A stretch of 19,123 nt of DNA from JBOGHU01 sp050742255 (GTDB lineage Bacteria; Actinomycetota; Acidimicrobiia; Acidimicrobiales; CADCSY01), in the NCBI GenBank assembly GCA_050742255.1, contig JBOGHU010000071.1:1-19123 (forward strand), written 5' to 3'. The notes under the pieces are model-generated. The model was given only the letters and a program-made list of their open reading frames with translations. It did not search any database and was not told the DNA's origin. The position numbers were made by a program, and so were the translations under genes. Shown one piece after another: positions 1 through 9,443 of this stretch; position 1 is the stretch's first letter, and the number at the start of each line of letters is the position of its first letter.

Positions 1-129
1 GCACGGGGGACCGGAGCGGGACGGGGGGGCCGGAGACCGGGGCCGGGGCGGGGGGACCGGGGCCGGGGCGGGGGACCGGCGGTTCGGGGACGGCGGTGGC
101 CGCTTTGGCCCGGCGGCATCGGCTGGCCA
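1..129. repeat. G-rich noncoding leader with short tandem repeats
   Basis: This is noncoding sequence ahead of ctaB. A unit of about 20 bases beginning GACCGGGGCCGGGG occurs at 35-54 and 55-73, and a third copy starts at 74. The + strand has many runs of four or more G, so G-quadruplex formation is possible. No recognisable protein end is visible in either direction. The octamer GACCGGAG at 9-16 is the reverse complement of a core repeated in the noncoding block near 16430-16610. Confidence 0.5.
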
Positions 130-135
130 TAGGCT
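130..135 (+). promoter_or_regulatory. Putative -10 box (TAGGCT) of the oxidase operon
   Basis: TAGGCT lies 7 bases before the GTG start of ctaB. The same box at the same spacing precedes grdA, and variants precede two other genes here (9431 and 14162), which points to near-leaderless transcripts. A weak -35-like TTGGCC is at 105-110, 19 bases upstream. No Shine-Dalgarno sequence lies between the box and the start, as expected for a leaderless mRNA. Confidence 0.5.
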
Positions 136-142
136 GCGGGGC

Positions 143-1039
143 GTGCTGTCGCTGGCCCGCCCCACCGTGGCCGGGCAGCTCCGTGCCTACCTGGCCCTGA
201 CCAAGCCGCGGATCGTCGAGCTGCTCCTGGTGACCACGGTGCCCACCATGGTCCTGGCCGCCGGGGGGCTCCCGGCGGGGGGACTGGTGGTCGCCACCCT
301 GGTGGGCGGAGCCCTGGCCGCCGGGGGGGCCAACGCCATCAACTGCTACCTCGATCGGGACATCGACGCGGTCATGGCCCGCACCCGGGACCGGCCCCTG
401 GTCACAGGCACCGTCACCCCGTCCCGGGCCCTGGTCTTCGCCCTGGCCCTCGAGGTCGCCGCCTTCGCCCTGCTGTGGAGGACGGTCAACCCGCTCAGCG
501 CCCTGCTGGCCCTGGGCGCCACCGCCTTCTACATCGGGGTCTACACGGTGTGGCTGAAGCGCACCAGCACCGCCAACATCGTGATCGGCGGGGCGGCCGG
601 GGCGGTGCCGGTGCTGGTGGGCTGGGCGGCGGTCCGGGGCTCGCTGGATTGGGCGCCCCTGGTGCTCTTCGGCATCATCTTCTTGTGGACGCCGCCCCAC
701 TTCTGGGCCCTGGCCGTGCGGTACCGGGCCGACTACGCCGCCGCCGGGATCCCCATGCTGCCAGCCGTGGCCGGCCTGCGGGTCACCGCCGTGCGCATCC
801 TCGGCTACACCGTCCTGCTCTGGGCCCTGACCCTCGCCCTCTACCCGGTCGCCGGCATGGGCACCCTGTACCTGGTCGCCGCCTCCGCCCTCGGCGGCGT
901 CTTCACGTGGCACGCCGTGCAGCTCGTGCGGACCGAGTCGCCGGCCGTGGCCATGCGCGTGTTCACCTGGTCCATCTCGTACCTGGGCCTGCTCTTCCTG
1001 GCCATGGCGCTCGACCAGCTCGTGCGCACCGGGATCTGA
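143..1039 (+). CDS. ctaB: Protoheme IX farnesyltransferase (heme O synthase)
   Basis: This 298-residue integral membrane prenyltransferase joins farnesyl diphosphate to heme B to make heme O, the precursor of heme A used by the oxidase encoded downstream. The family signature N67-x3-D71-x3-D75, followed by MARTRDRPL, binds the diphosphate through magnesium. The second conserved loop (YTVWLKRTSTANIVIGG, near residues 133-150) and PPHFWALAVRYRADY (near 183-197) are also present. Hydrophobic segments fill the rest, consistent with the eight to nine helices of the UbiA superfamily. The length is normal. The GTG start at 143 is chosen because a TAGGCT box sits 7 bases upstream. It is the first gene of a packed operon; the next gene starts 11 bases after its stop, with GAGGAG as ribosome site. 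Neither heme A synthase (ctaA) nor a second prenyltransferase is in view. Confidence 0.95.
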   Translation: MLSLARPTVAGQLRAYLALTKPRIVELLLVTTVPTMVLAAGGLPAGGLVVATLVGGALAAGGANAINCYLDRDIDAVMARTRDRPLVTGTVTPSRALVFALALEVAAFALLWRTVNPLSALLALGATAFYIGVYTVWLKRTSTANIVIGGAAGAVPVLVGWAAVRGSLDWAPLVLFGIIFLWTPPHFWALAVRYRADYAAAGIPMLPAVAGLRVTAVRILGYTVLLWALTLALYPVAGMGTLYLVAASALGGVFTWHAVQLVRTESPAVAMRVFTWSISYLGLLFLAMALDQLVRTGI

Positions 1040-1049
1040 GGAGCCACCG

Positions 1050-2648
1050 ATGTCGATGACCCAGACCCGACCGGGCGCACCCGCCCCGGCCGGGGTCACC
1101 ACCGAGCCCGACCCCGGCACCGAGCCGAGCGGCCTGGCCGGGTGGCTGACCACCTCCGACCACAAGCGGGTGGGTCGTCTGTACCTGGCCACCGCCCTGA
1201 CCTTCCTCGTGGTGGGGGGCGTCCTCGGCGGGGCGGTGGGCGTCGAGCGCATCGGCGCCGGCTACATCCTGCTCGGAGACTCGACCTTCGGCCAGGTGTA
1301 CACCCTCCACGGCGAGGTCGCGGTCCTGTTGTTCCTGGTCCCCTTCTTCCTCGGCCTGGCCACCTACCTGGTCCCCCTCCAGGTCGGCGCGCCGGCGATC
1401 GCCTTCCCCCGGGGCTCGGCCACCGCCTACTGGACCTACGTCGTGGCCGGCGGCCTGCTGCTGGCCGCCTACGCCGCCAACGGCGGGCCGGGGGGCGGCA
1501 GCGCGGTCGGGGTCGATCTCTACCTGCTGAGCCTGATCGCCCTCAACCTGGCCACGGTCCTGGCCCTGGTGAGCATCCTCACCACCATCATCACCCTGCG
1601 GGCGCCGGGTCTCACCCTGGACCGGGCGCCGCTGTTCACCTGGTCCCTGCTGGTGGGCGGCGGGCTCACCCTCCTCACCGCTCCGGTGCTGGTCGCCCGG
1701 CTCATCGAGCTGTACATCCGTCACCACTTCGGCGGGGACGCCGTCGCCTGGCCCGACATCGCCTGGTTCTGGTCGGTCCCCCAGGTGTACCTGCTGGCCG
1801 TCCCCGCCGCCGGCGTCGCCCTCGAGGTGGTCCCGGTGGTCGCCGCCCGCCGCCTCCGCGACCACCGGGCCGGCATCGGGGTCCTGGCCGGCGCGGGCGT
1901 GCTGGGCTTCGGCGCCTACGCCCAGGCGGAGGACGCGCTCGACGACCTGTTGTACGTGGGCATGGGGTTGGCCGCGGCCGTACCCGCCCTGGCCCTGCTG
2001 GGCCTCCTCGCCGGCACCGCCCGCCGGGGCCGGCGGACCCGCGACCCCGCCCTCCTCCTGGGCCTGGGCGCCGCCGTCCACCTGCTCCTGGGTGCCCTGG
2101 CCGGCGCCCTGGCGGTGCTGCCGTTCCTCGATCTGGGGGGGACGGTGTGGGGGGCGGCCCAGGTCCACCTCACCCTCGGCGGCGGCGCCCTCCTGGCCGC
2201 CCTGGCCGCCCTGTGGTACTGGGCCCCCAAGATCTGGGGCGTCCAGCTGGCCGAGCCGGCGGGGACGGCCGCCTTCGCCCTGGTGTTCCCTGGTGCCGCC
2301 CTGCTGGCCGCACCCGACCTGGTCAACGGCCTGTTCGAGGGCCTGCCGCTCGGGTCCGCCGACGCCGGCGGCGGGCTCGCCGCCACCGCGAGCGCCCTGG
2401 GCGCCCTGGGTGGCCTCCTGGTCGGGGTGGGGTTGGTGGTCGCGGTGGGCGCGCTCGGGAGCGCGGTCGCCCGCCACCGCGGCGCGCCGGTGACCGACGA
2501 CCCCTGGGGGGGCCACGCCCTGGAGTGGTCGACGAGCTCTCCCCCACCCGTCCGCAACTTCGCTGCCCTGCCCGTGGTGCGACCGGGCCCGGCTCCCGGT
2601 GCCGGGGGGGAACCGGTCGACGAGGCCCCGGCCGAGGGCGGTCGATGA
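1050..2648 (+). CDS. Degenerate heme-copper oxidase subunit I paralog lacking the oxygen-reduction site
   Basis: This 532-residue polytopic membrane protein aligns by eye with the true CoxA at 5465. Shared blocks include WLTTSDHKRVG near the N-terminus, YLVPLQVGAPAIAFPR near residues 106-121, LRAPGLTL near 183-190 and LEWSTSSPPPVRNF near the C-terminus. The low-spin heme ligands are kept: H87 (helix II, LHG) and H373 (helix X). The active site is gone. GHPEVY is SVPQVY (residues 242-247), so the CuB histidine is V243 and the E278-type glutamate is Q245. WAHHMF is YAQAED (290-295), so both other CuB histidines are lost. HFH is QVH (371-373), so the heme a3 ligand is Q371. The D-channel aspartate of GARD is alanine. 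It cannot reduce oxygen by the known mechanism; a low-spin heme electron-transfer or structural role is inferred. The reading frame is intact, so it is not a decaying pseudogene. It is coupled to the next gene by an ATGA overlap. Confidence 0.85.
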   Translation: MSMTQTRPGAPAPAGVTTEPDPGTEPSGLAGWLTTSDHKRVGRLYLATALTFLVVGGVLGGAVGVERIGAGYILLGDSTFGQVYTLHGEVAVLLFLVPFFLGLATYLVPLQVGAPAIAFPRGSATAYWTYVVAGGLLLAAYAANGGPGGGSAVGVDLYLLSLIALNLATVLALVSILTTIITLRAPGLTLDRAPLFTWSLLVGGGLTLLTAPVLVARLIELYIRHHFGGDAVAWPDIAWFWSVPQVYLLAVPAAGVALEVVPVVAARRLRDHRAGIGVLAGAGVLGFGAYAQAEDALDDLLYVGMGLAAAVPALALLGLLAGTARRGRRTRDPALLLGLGAAVHLLLGALAGALAVLPFLDLGGTVWGAAQVHLTLGGGALLAALAALWYWAPKIWGVQLAEPAGTAAFALVFPGAALLAAPDLVNGLFEGLPLGSADAGGGLAATASALGALGGLLVGVGLVVAVGALGSAVARHRGAPVTDDPWGGHALEWSTSSPPPVRNFAALPVVRPGPAPGAGGEPVDEAPAEGGR

Positions 2649-3265
2649 GCGAGGTCGTTGCCGCCGGCACCCGACCGGCCCTGGGCCCGGCACCAGAAGC
2701 CCGGACCGGCTCCCACCTGGTGGTGGGGACCCTCCTGGTCGTCACCGCCGGTGTGATGCTCTTCGGCGGGCTCCTGGCGGTGTACTTCGGCGCCCGAGCC
2801 GCAGCCCAGGCCGCGGGGGAGGCGTGGCCGCCCGACGACGTCGACCTCCCCAACGTGGCCCTGGCCGTTGGCTACCTCACCCTGCTGATGTCGTCGGTGA
2901 CCGCCCAGTGGTCGGTGTCGGCCATCAAGGTCGACGACCGGCGCAGCATGTACGTGGCCATCGGACTCACCCTCCTGCTGGGCCTGGCCTTCGTCAACGC
3001 CATGTCGTTCGTGTGGGGCCGACTCGGGCTGGCGGCGGGGGGGAGCGACTACGCCACCACCGTGTACGCGGTCACCGTGACCCACCTGTTGGCAGTGGTC
3101 GCCGCCGAGCTCCTGTTCGTGGTCATGGGCTTCCGAGCCCTGGGAGGTCAGCTCTCGCCGAAGGACACCGCCCTGGTGACCGCGGCCACGGCCTTCTGGC
3201 ACTTCACCGCCGGCGTCGGGGCGGTCATCTGGTGGTCGCTGTGGTTCCTCGAGGGGGGGCCGTGA
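2645..3265 (+). CDS. Cytochrome c oxidase subunit III-like protein (paralog)
   Basis: This 206-residue membrane protein has about five hydrophobic helices. It matches the true CoxC at 7483 in places: LLMSSVTAQWSVSAI (near residues 80-94) parallels LLMSSLTMVLSLSAI, THLLAV (near 146-151) sits where FHGVHV is expected, and AFWHFTAGVGAVIWW (near 183-197) parallels the subunit III motif YWHFVDVVWVV. The helix III glutamate of typical subunit III (SECLLFG) is absent; the aligned segment reads TAGVMLFGG. The ATG overlaps the stop of the degenerate subunit I (ATGA), and its own stop overlaps the next start (GTGA), so the three proteins are probably made together. It most likely packs against the degenerate subunit I as subunit III packs against subunit I. 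Family assignment is good; the function is inferred. Confidence 0.8.
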   Translation: MSEVVAAGTRPALGPAPEARTGSHLVVGTLLVVTAGVMLFGGLLAVYFGARAAAQAAGEAWPPDDVDLPNVALAVGYLTLLMSSVTAQWSVSAIKVDDRRSMYVAIGLTLLLGLAFVNAMSFVWGRLGLAAGGSDYATTVYAVTVTHLLAVVAAELLFVVMGFRALGGQLSPKDTALVTAATAFWHFTAGVGAVIWWSLWFLEGGP

Positions 3266-4359
3266 TCACCGCCGGCGGCCGGTTCTGGTTCGCGGTCAGC
3301 GGGCTGGGCGTGGCCGGGGCGGTGGTTTACCTGGCCAGCGGGGGTGAGGAGCTCGGCACCCTGATCCTGCTCTTCGCCGCGCTCGCCGCCCTGGTCCCCG
3401 GCCTCACCATGGTGGTGCTCCGGGACGGGGACGTGCCGGTCCCACCGCCAGGGCCCTCCGCCGACCAGGCGGGCCAGGACGGGGCGGGCCAGGAGGGCGA
3501 GGCGGAGGGCGAAGCGGAGGGCGAGGCTCAGGGCGAGGCCGCCCTGCGGGTCGCCGCCCCGCGGGTCGCCGCCCCGGCCGCCCTCCCCACCGGCTGGCCC
3601 GCCCTGGGCGCCCTTGGTGCGGGGGTGGTCGTGGTGGGCCTGGCCGCTGGGGGTGCTCTGTTCTACGTGGGCCTGGCCGTCCTCGGAGCCGTGCTGGCGG
3701 AGTGGATGGTCCAGGGCTGGGCGGAGCGGGCCACACCCGACCCCGCCACCAACCGCCAGCTCCGCAACCGGGTGATGTTCCCCGTCGAGATCCCCGCCCT
3801 GGCCGCCATCGGCGTGGCCGGGGTGGTGCTGGCGTTCTCCCGGGTGCTCCTGGCGCTGCCCCAGGCCGGCTCGACCGTCACGGCCATCGCGGTGGCCTCG
3901 GCCATCCTCTTCGTAGCCTCCGTCCTCGCCACCCGGCCCCACCTCAGCTCCTCGGTGGTGGCCGCGGTCGCAGTGCTCGGAGCCCTGGCCCTCCTCGGCG
4001 GGGGGGTCGTGGCCGCCGTGGCAGGCGAGCGCGAGGTCGCCGAGCACGAGGAGGGGACCGAGGGCGCCGGGGTGGCCCCGGAGGTGGTGGTCGCCGCCTC
4101 CAGCGACCAGGACTTCGATGTCGACGAGATCACCATCCCGGCCGGGGAGACGGTCAGGATCGTCTTCGAGAACAACGACCAGGGCACCCCCCACAACCTC
4201 GACATCCAGGGCATCGAGGGGGTGGCACCCACCGAGATCATCACCGGGGTGGCCACCGCCTCCGTCGAGGTCACCGTCGACCAGGCCGGCCGCTACACCT
4301 ACGTGTGCGACGTCCACCCCGCCACCATGATGGGGACCCTCGTGGTCGAGGGGGGCTGA
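3262..4359 (+). CDS. Polytopic membrane protein with C-terminal cupredoxin (type-1 copper) domain
   Basis: This is a 365-residue fusion. About two helices lie in residues 7-52, followed by an acidic low-complexity linker at about 64-93 (repeated GEAE), then four hydrophobic stretches up to residue 253. An extracytoplasmic cupredoxin occupies about residues 272-365. It shows a complete type-1 copper set: H311 (TPHNLD), C349, H352 and M357 in YVCDVHPATMMG, which is the plastocyanin-like C-x2-H-x4-M spacing. I do not recognise the membrane part; a conserved-looking block is NRQLRNRVMFPVEIPALAAI (near 164-183). The GTG start overlaps the previous stop (GTGA). Its position between the subunit I/III paralogs and coxB suggests it hands electrons to, or between, these complexes. 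The copper domain is clear; the partner is inferred. Confidence 0.8.
   Translation: MITAGGRFWFAVSGLGVAGAVVYLASGGEELGTLILLFAALAALVPGLTMVVLRDGDVPVPPPGPSADQAGQDGAGQEGEAEGEAEGEAQGEAALRVAAPRVAAPAALPTGWPALGALGAGVVVVGLAAGGALFYVGLAVLGAVLAEWMVQGWAERATPDPATNRQLRNRVMFPVEIPALAAIGVAGVVLAFSRVLLALPQAGSTVTAIAVASAILFVASVLATRPHLSSSVVAAVAVLGALALLGGGVVAAVAGEREVAEHEEGTEGAGVAPEVVVAASSDQDFDVDEITIPAGETVRIVFENNDQGTPHNLDIQGIEGVAPTEIITGVATASVEVTVDQAGRYTYVCDVHPATMMGTLVVEGG
3493..3540 (+). repeat. 12-base tandem repeat, four copies, inside the cupredoxin fusion gene
   Basis: Four copies of GAGGGCGAGGCG, with one or two changes in later copies, encode the acidic GEAE-type linker. A 15-base direct repeat (GCGGGTCGCCGCCCC) at 3546-3560 and 3561-3575 follows directly. 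The frame is kept, so the repeat changes only linker length. The linker is likely cytoplasmic or an interhelix loop and may vary between strains. Confidence 0.75.
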
Positions 4360-4360
4360 C

Positions 4361-5446
4361 TTGGCAGGCGCCACCACCATGGGCCAGAGTGCGCCCATGA
4401 GGCGCCGGCTGGCTCTTCTGGCCCGGGCCGCCTCGCCCATGGGGCTGGCGCTGCTGCTCGCCGCCTGCGCGTCCGACGCCCCCCAGGACACCCTCGACCC
4501 GGCCGGGCCCTCGGCCCGCACCATCGACAACCTGTTCATACCGGTGTTCTGGGTGGCGGTGGTGGTCTTCGTGCTGGTCGAGGGGATCATCGTCTACGCG
4601 GTGGTGAGGTTCCGCCGCCGGGACGGGGACGCCGACCGTGCCGAGGACCCGCCCCAGCTCCACGGCAACATCCGTCTGGAGGTGGGGTGGACGGTCCTCC
4701 CCGCCCTGATCCTGGCGGTGATCGCGGTGTTCACCGTGCCCACCATCTTCGCCCTCAGCGAGCAGCCCGACGACGCCTTGGAGGTGAAGGTGGAGGGCCA
4801 GAAGTACTGGTGGGGCTTCACCTACCCCGACCAGCCCCTGGTCCCCGGCGGGGGCATCGTCACCGCCAACGAGCTGCACGTCCCCGCCGGCCGGCCCGTC
4901 TCCCTGGAGCTGCGGTCCAACGACGTCATCCACTCCTTCTGGGTCCCCCGCCTCAACGGCAAGCGGGACGTGGTGCCCGGCAGGGTGCAGACCTGGTCGT
5001 TGGAGGCCGACCGGCCCGGGGTCTACTCCGGGCAGTGCGCCGAGTACTGCGGGACCTCCCACGCCAACATGCGCATCAAGGTGGTCGCCCACGACGCGGC
5101 AGGGTGGGAGGGGTGGGTGGGCGACATGCAGCAGGACCCGGTCCCACCCGATTCCGGACCGGCCGCCGAGGGCTTCGCCCTGTTCGCCCAGCGGGGCTGC
5201 GCCGGCTGCCACCAGGTCGACGGCTCGTACGAGGAGGTGGCCCCCGACGCGCCACCCGCCCCCAACCTGACCCATCTGTTCGCCCGGGACTGCTTCGCCG
5301 GGTGCACCTACGACCTCAACGACCGCAACGAGATGGAGGCATGGCTGCGGGACCCCCAGCGCAAGCCGGGCTCGCTCATGGTCATCGGCGAGCTGACCGA
5401 GGAGGACATCGACAAGCTGTACGCGTACCTCCGGACCCTCGACTGA
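4361..5446 (+). CDS. ctaC: Cytochrome c oxidase subunit II with fused cytochrome c domain (caa3 type)
   Basis: Subunit II accepts electrons at the CuA centre and passes them to subunit I. The protein has 361 residues. A lipoprotein signal ends in LLLAAC with C36, followed by two helices (about 57-83 and 106-132). KVEGQKYWWGFTYP carries the electron-entry tryptophans. CuA ligands are H191 (IHSFW), C226, E228, C230, H234 and M237 in GQCAEYCGTSHANM. A C-terminal class I cytochrome c domain has C280-x2-C283-H284 and a likely axial Met at M340. Two extra cysteines (C311, C315, in DCFAGC) sit between the heme motif and the axial Met. The TTG start at 4361 is favoured by GAGGGGGG just upstream and its 1-base gap to the previous stop; ATG at 4379 or 4397 would give a more usual lipoprotein signal length. 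It lies between the cupredoxin gene and coxA. Confidence 0.93.
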   Translation: MAGATTMGQSAPMRRRLALLARAASPMGLALLLAACASDAPQDTLDPAGPSARTIDNLFIPVFWVAVVVFVLVEGIIVYAVVRFRRRDGDADRAEDPPQLHGNIRLEVGWTVLPALILAVIAVFTVPTIFALSEQPDDALEVKVEGQKYWWGFTYPDQPLVPGGGIVTANELHVPAGRPVSLELRSNDVIHSFWVPRLNGKRDVVPGRVQTWSLEADRPGVYSGQCAEYCGTSHANMRIKVVAHDAAGWEGWVGDMQQDPVPPDSGPAAEGFALFAQRGCAGCHQVDGSYEEVAPDAPPAPNLTHLFARDCFAGCTYDLNDRNEMEAWLRDPQRKPGSLMVIGELTEEDIDKLYAYLRTLD

Positions 5447-5464
5447 CAGACTGACGGAGAACCC

Positions 5465-7482
<2,018 letters not shown>

Positions 7483-7486
<4 letters not shown>

Positions 7487-8121
7487 CCACCGTCACCGCC
7501 CCCGACCACCGGGTCGAGCACCCCGCCGACCGCGGTCCCGGCGACACCCACCACACCAGCACCGGGCTGTCCAACGAGAAGCTGGGGATGTGGGTCTTCC
7601 TCGGCTCGGAGTGCCTGCTGTTCGGAGGCCTGATCTCCACCTTCCTGCTGTACCGCACCCGGGACGTGGCGGACATGGCCGGCCCGACGGTGGCCTCCCT
7701 CTACGACATCCCCTTCACCTCGGTGAGCTCCTTCGTGCTCCTCATGAGCTCGCTCACCATGGTGCTGTCGCTGTCGGCCATCCAGCGGGGCGACCACCGC
7801 CGGACCCGGACCTGGCTGGTGACCACCGCCCTGCTCGGCTCCAGCTTCGTCGCGGGGCAGGTGTACGAGTTCACCACCTTCCTCCACGAGGGGTTGGGCT
7901 TCACGACCAACCTGCAGAGCTCGGCCTTCTACACCCTCACCGGCTTCCACGGCGTGCACGTGACCATCGGGGTGATCATGCTGGTCAGCCTGTTCGTGAT
8001 GTCGCTGCGGGGACGGCTGGCGACCGAGCGGTCGGAGACGGTCGAGATAGTGGGGCTGTACTGGCACTTCGTCGACGTGGTGTGGGTGGTCATCTTCACC
8101 GTCGTGTACCTGATCTCGTGA
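7483..8121 (+). CDS. ctaE: Cytochrome c oxidase subunit III
   Basis: This 212-residue membrane protein stabilises subunit I and supports proton uptake and turnover. The family motifs are present: KLGMWVFLGSECLLFGGL with the helix III glutamate, TGFHGVHVTIGV, and GLYWHFVDVVWVVIFTVVY at the C-terminus. The length and five-helix layout match the short actinobacterial form. The GTG start lies within the coxA stop (GTGA), indicating translational coupling. The gene at 2645 is its diverged paralog. Confidence 0.95.
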
Positions 8122-8131
8122 GCGGCCTGCC

Positions 8132-8482
8132 GTGAGCTCCAGGGCGCCCACCGACGCCGGGCGCGCGACCCGCGCCCACGAGGAGACCGTCCACGGGTCG
8201 GGGCGCGCCCACCCCAGCGACCGCAGGTACGTCGGCGTGGCGCTGGTGCTGGGCGTCATCACCGCCGCCGAGGTGGTGACCTTCTACGTCGAGCAGACCA
8301 TCGGGGGTCTCCTCATCCCGGTCCTGCTGGTCATGATGGTGGCCAAGTTCGCCATCGTCGCCGGCTGGTTCATGCACCTCCGCTTCGACAGCAACCTGTT
8401 CACCCGGCTCTTCGTCACCGGTCTCCTGCTGGCCGTCTCGGTGTACATCGTCGCCCTGTCCACCTTCCAGTTCTTCGCGTGA
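8132..8482 (+). CDS. ctaF: Cytochrome c oxidase subunit IV (small bacterial type)
   Basis: This 116-residue protein has three hydrophobic helices, beginning at RRYVGVALVLGVITAAEVV. The second contains MMVAKFAIVAGWFMHLRFD, typical of the bacterial subunit IV (COX4_pro/CyoD-like) family. It is an accessory subunit that helps assemble the CuB site. The GTG start is 11 bases after the coxC stop, and the stop overlaps the ctaG start (GTGA). The first 28 or so residues are polar and poorly conserved in the family, so a downstream start cannot be excluded. Confidence 0.88.
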   Translation: MSSRAPTDAGRATRAHEETVHGSGRAHPSDRRYVGVALVLGVITAAEVVTFYVEQTIGGLLIPVLLVMMVAKFAIVAGWFMHLRFDSNLFTRLFVTGLLLAVSVYIVALSTFQFFA

Positions 8483-9423
8483 CCGCGCCCGGCCTGACCG
8501 TGCCTGCCCTCGCCGCCACCGTCGTCCGCCCCGACCCCTGGCGCTTCGACCCCCACCCCGAGGTGTGGGTGCTGGTCGCCGGGCTGGCCGTCGGGTACTG
8601 GTACGCCGTCACCCGCATCGGGCCCCGGGTCAACCGCCCCGGCGAGGTGGTGGTCACCCGGGGCCAGCTGGCCTGGTTCGTGGCCGCCCTGGCGCTGCTG
8701 CTGGGGGCCAGCACCTGGCCGCTCCACGACCTGGCCGAGGGCTACCTGTACGGGGCCCACATGGTCCAGCACCTGGTGCTGTCGCTGGTCGTGCCGGCGC
8801 TGGCACTGCTGGCCACACCCACCTGGCTGGCCCGCATGGTGGTGGGCGGGGGCCGCGGCTACCGGGCGCTGCGCCGCCTGGCCCGGCCGGTGCCGGCGAC
8901 AGTGGTCTTCAACGCCGTGGTCGCTCTCACCCACTGGCCGGTGCTGGTCAACGCCTCTGTGGCCAACGGGGCCCTGCACTACGGCGTGCACGTGGTCGTG
9001 GTGGTGGCAGCCCTGCTCATGTGGCTGCCAGTGGCCGGGCCCCTCCCCGAGCTGCGCCTCTCCCTGCCCGGACAGATGGGGTACCTGTTCCTCCAGTCCA
9101 TCATCCCCACGGTCCCCGCCGGGTGGCTGACCTTCGCCGACGGCGTCGTGTACCGCGCCTACGACGTGGTGCCCCGCGTCTTCGGGCTCTCGGTGGCCGC
9201 CGACCAGCAGGTGGCGGGGCTGGTCATGAAGATCGTGGGCGGGCTGTACCTGTGGACCATCATCACCGTGCTCTTCTTCCGCTTCGCCGGCCGCCTCACC
9301 GGTGATGACTCCGACCCGGGCGTGCCCCTCGACCGGCGGGCGCCCGGTGGGCCCCTCACCTGGGAGCAGGTCGAGCGGGAGCTGGAGTCGGCCGGACCCG
9401 CCCCCAACGACCCCCACGGCTGA
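8479..9423 (+). CDS. ctaG: Cytochrome c oxidase assembly protein, Caa3_CtaG family
   Basis: This 314-residue polytopic protein is needed for caa3 oxidase assembly in bacilli; it is unrelated to the Cox11-type copper chaperone that also carries the name CtaG. Typical family blocks are seen: GAHMVQHLVLSLVVPALALL near residues 93-112, LTHWPVLVNAS, HYGVHVVVVVAALLMWLPV, and AADQQVAGLVMKIVGG toward the C-terminus. About seven helices can be drawn. The histidines in HMVQH and HYGVH are candidate copper ligands. The GTG start overlaps the subunit IV stop. It ends the respiratory operon; the next gene has its own -10 box. Confidence 0.92.
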   Translation: MTAPGLTVPALAATVVRPDPWRFDPHPEVWVLVAGLAVGYWYAVTRIGPRVNRPGEVVVTRGQLAWFVAALALLLGASTWPLHDLAEGYLYGAHMVQHLVLSLVVPALALLATPTWLARMVVGGGRGYRALRRLARPVPATVVFNAVVALTHWPVLVNASVANGALHYGVHVVVVVAALLMWLPVAGPLPELRLSLPGQMGYLFLQSIIPTVPAGWLTFADGVVYRAYDVVPRVFGLSVAADQQVAGLVMKIVGGLYLWTIITVLFFRFAGRLTGDDSDPGVPLDRRAPGGPLTWEQVERELESAGPAPNDPHG

Positions 9424-9430
9424 CGTGGCG

Positions 9431-9436
9431 TACCGT
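9431..9436 (+). promoter_or_regulatory. Putative -10 box (TACCGT) for the four-cysteine gene and grd operon
   Basis: TACCGT stands 7 bases before the GTG at 9444, the same geometry as the TAGGCT boxes before ctaB and grdA. It lies 8 bases after the ctaG stop. It would produce a leaderless transcript starting with the small gene and running into grdE, grdB and grdC. No clear -35 is visible. Confidence 0.4.
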
Positions 9437-9443
9437 GTCCTCC

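Noticed and set aside
1050..2648. Subunit I paralog as a pseudogene
   Set aside because: There is no stop or frameshift, family blocks and low-spin heme ligands are kept, and it is coupled by overlap to its neighbour.
963..2693. Long minus-strand open frame opposite the degenerate subunit I gene (and similar long ones at 1916-3202, 3148-4590, 4271-7420, 7291-8262, 8284-10314, 11816-14254)
   Set aside because: They translate into Gly/Arg/Pro/His-rich low-complexity protein and lie opposite recognised genes on the + strand. This is typical of antisense frames in very GC-rich DNA.
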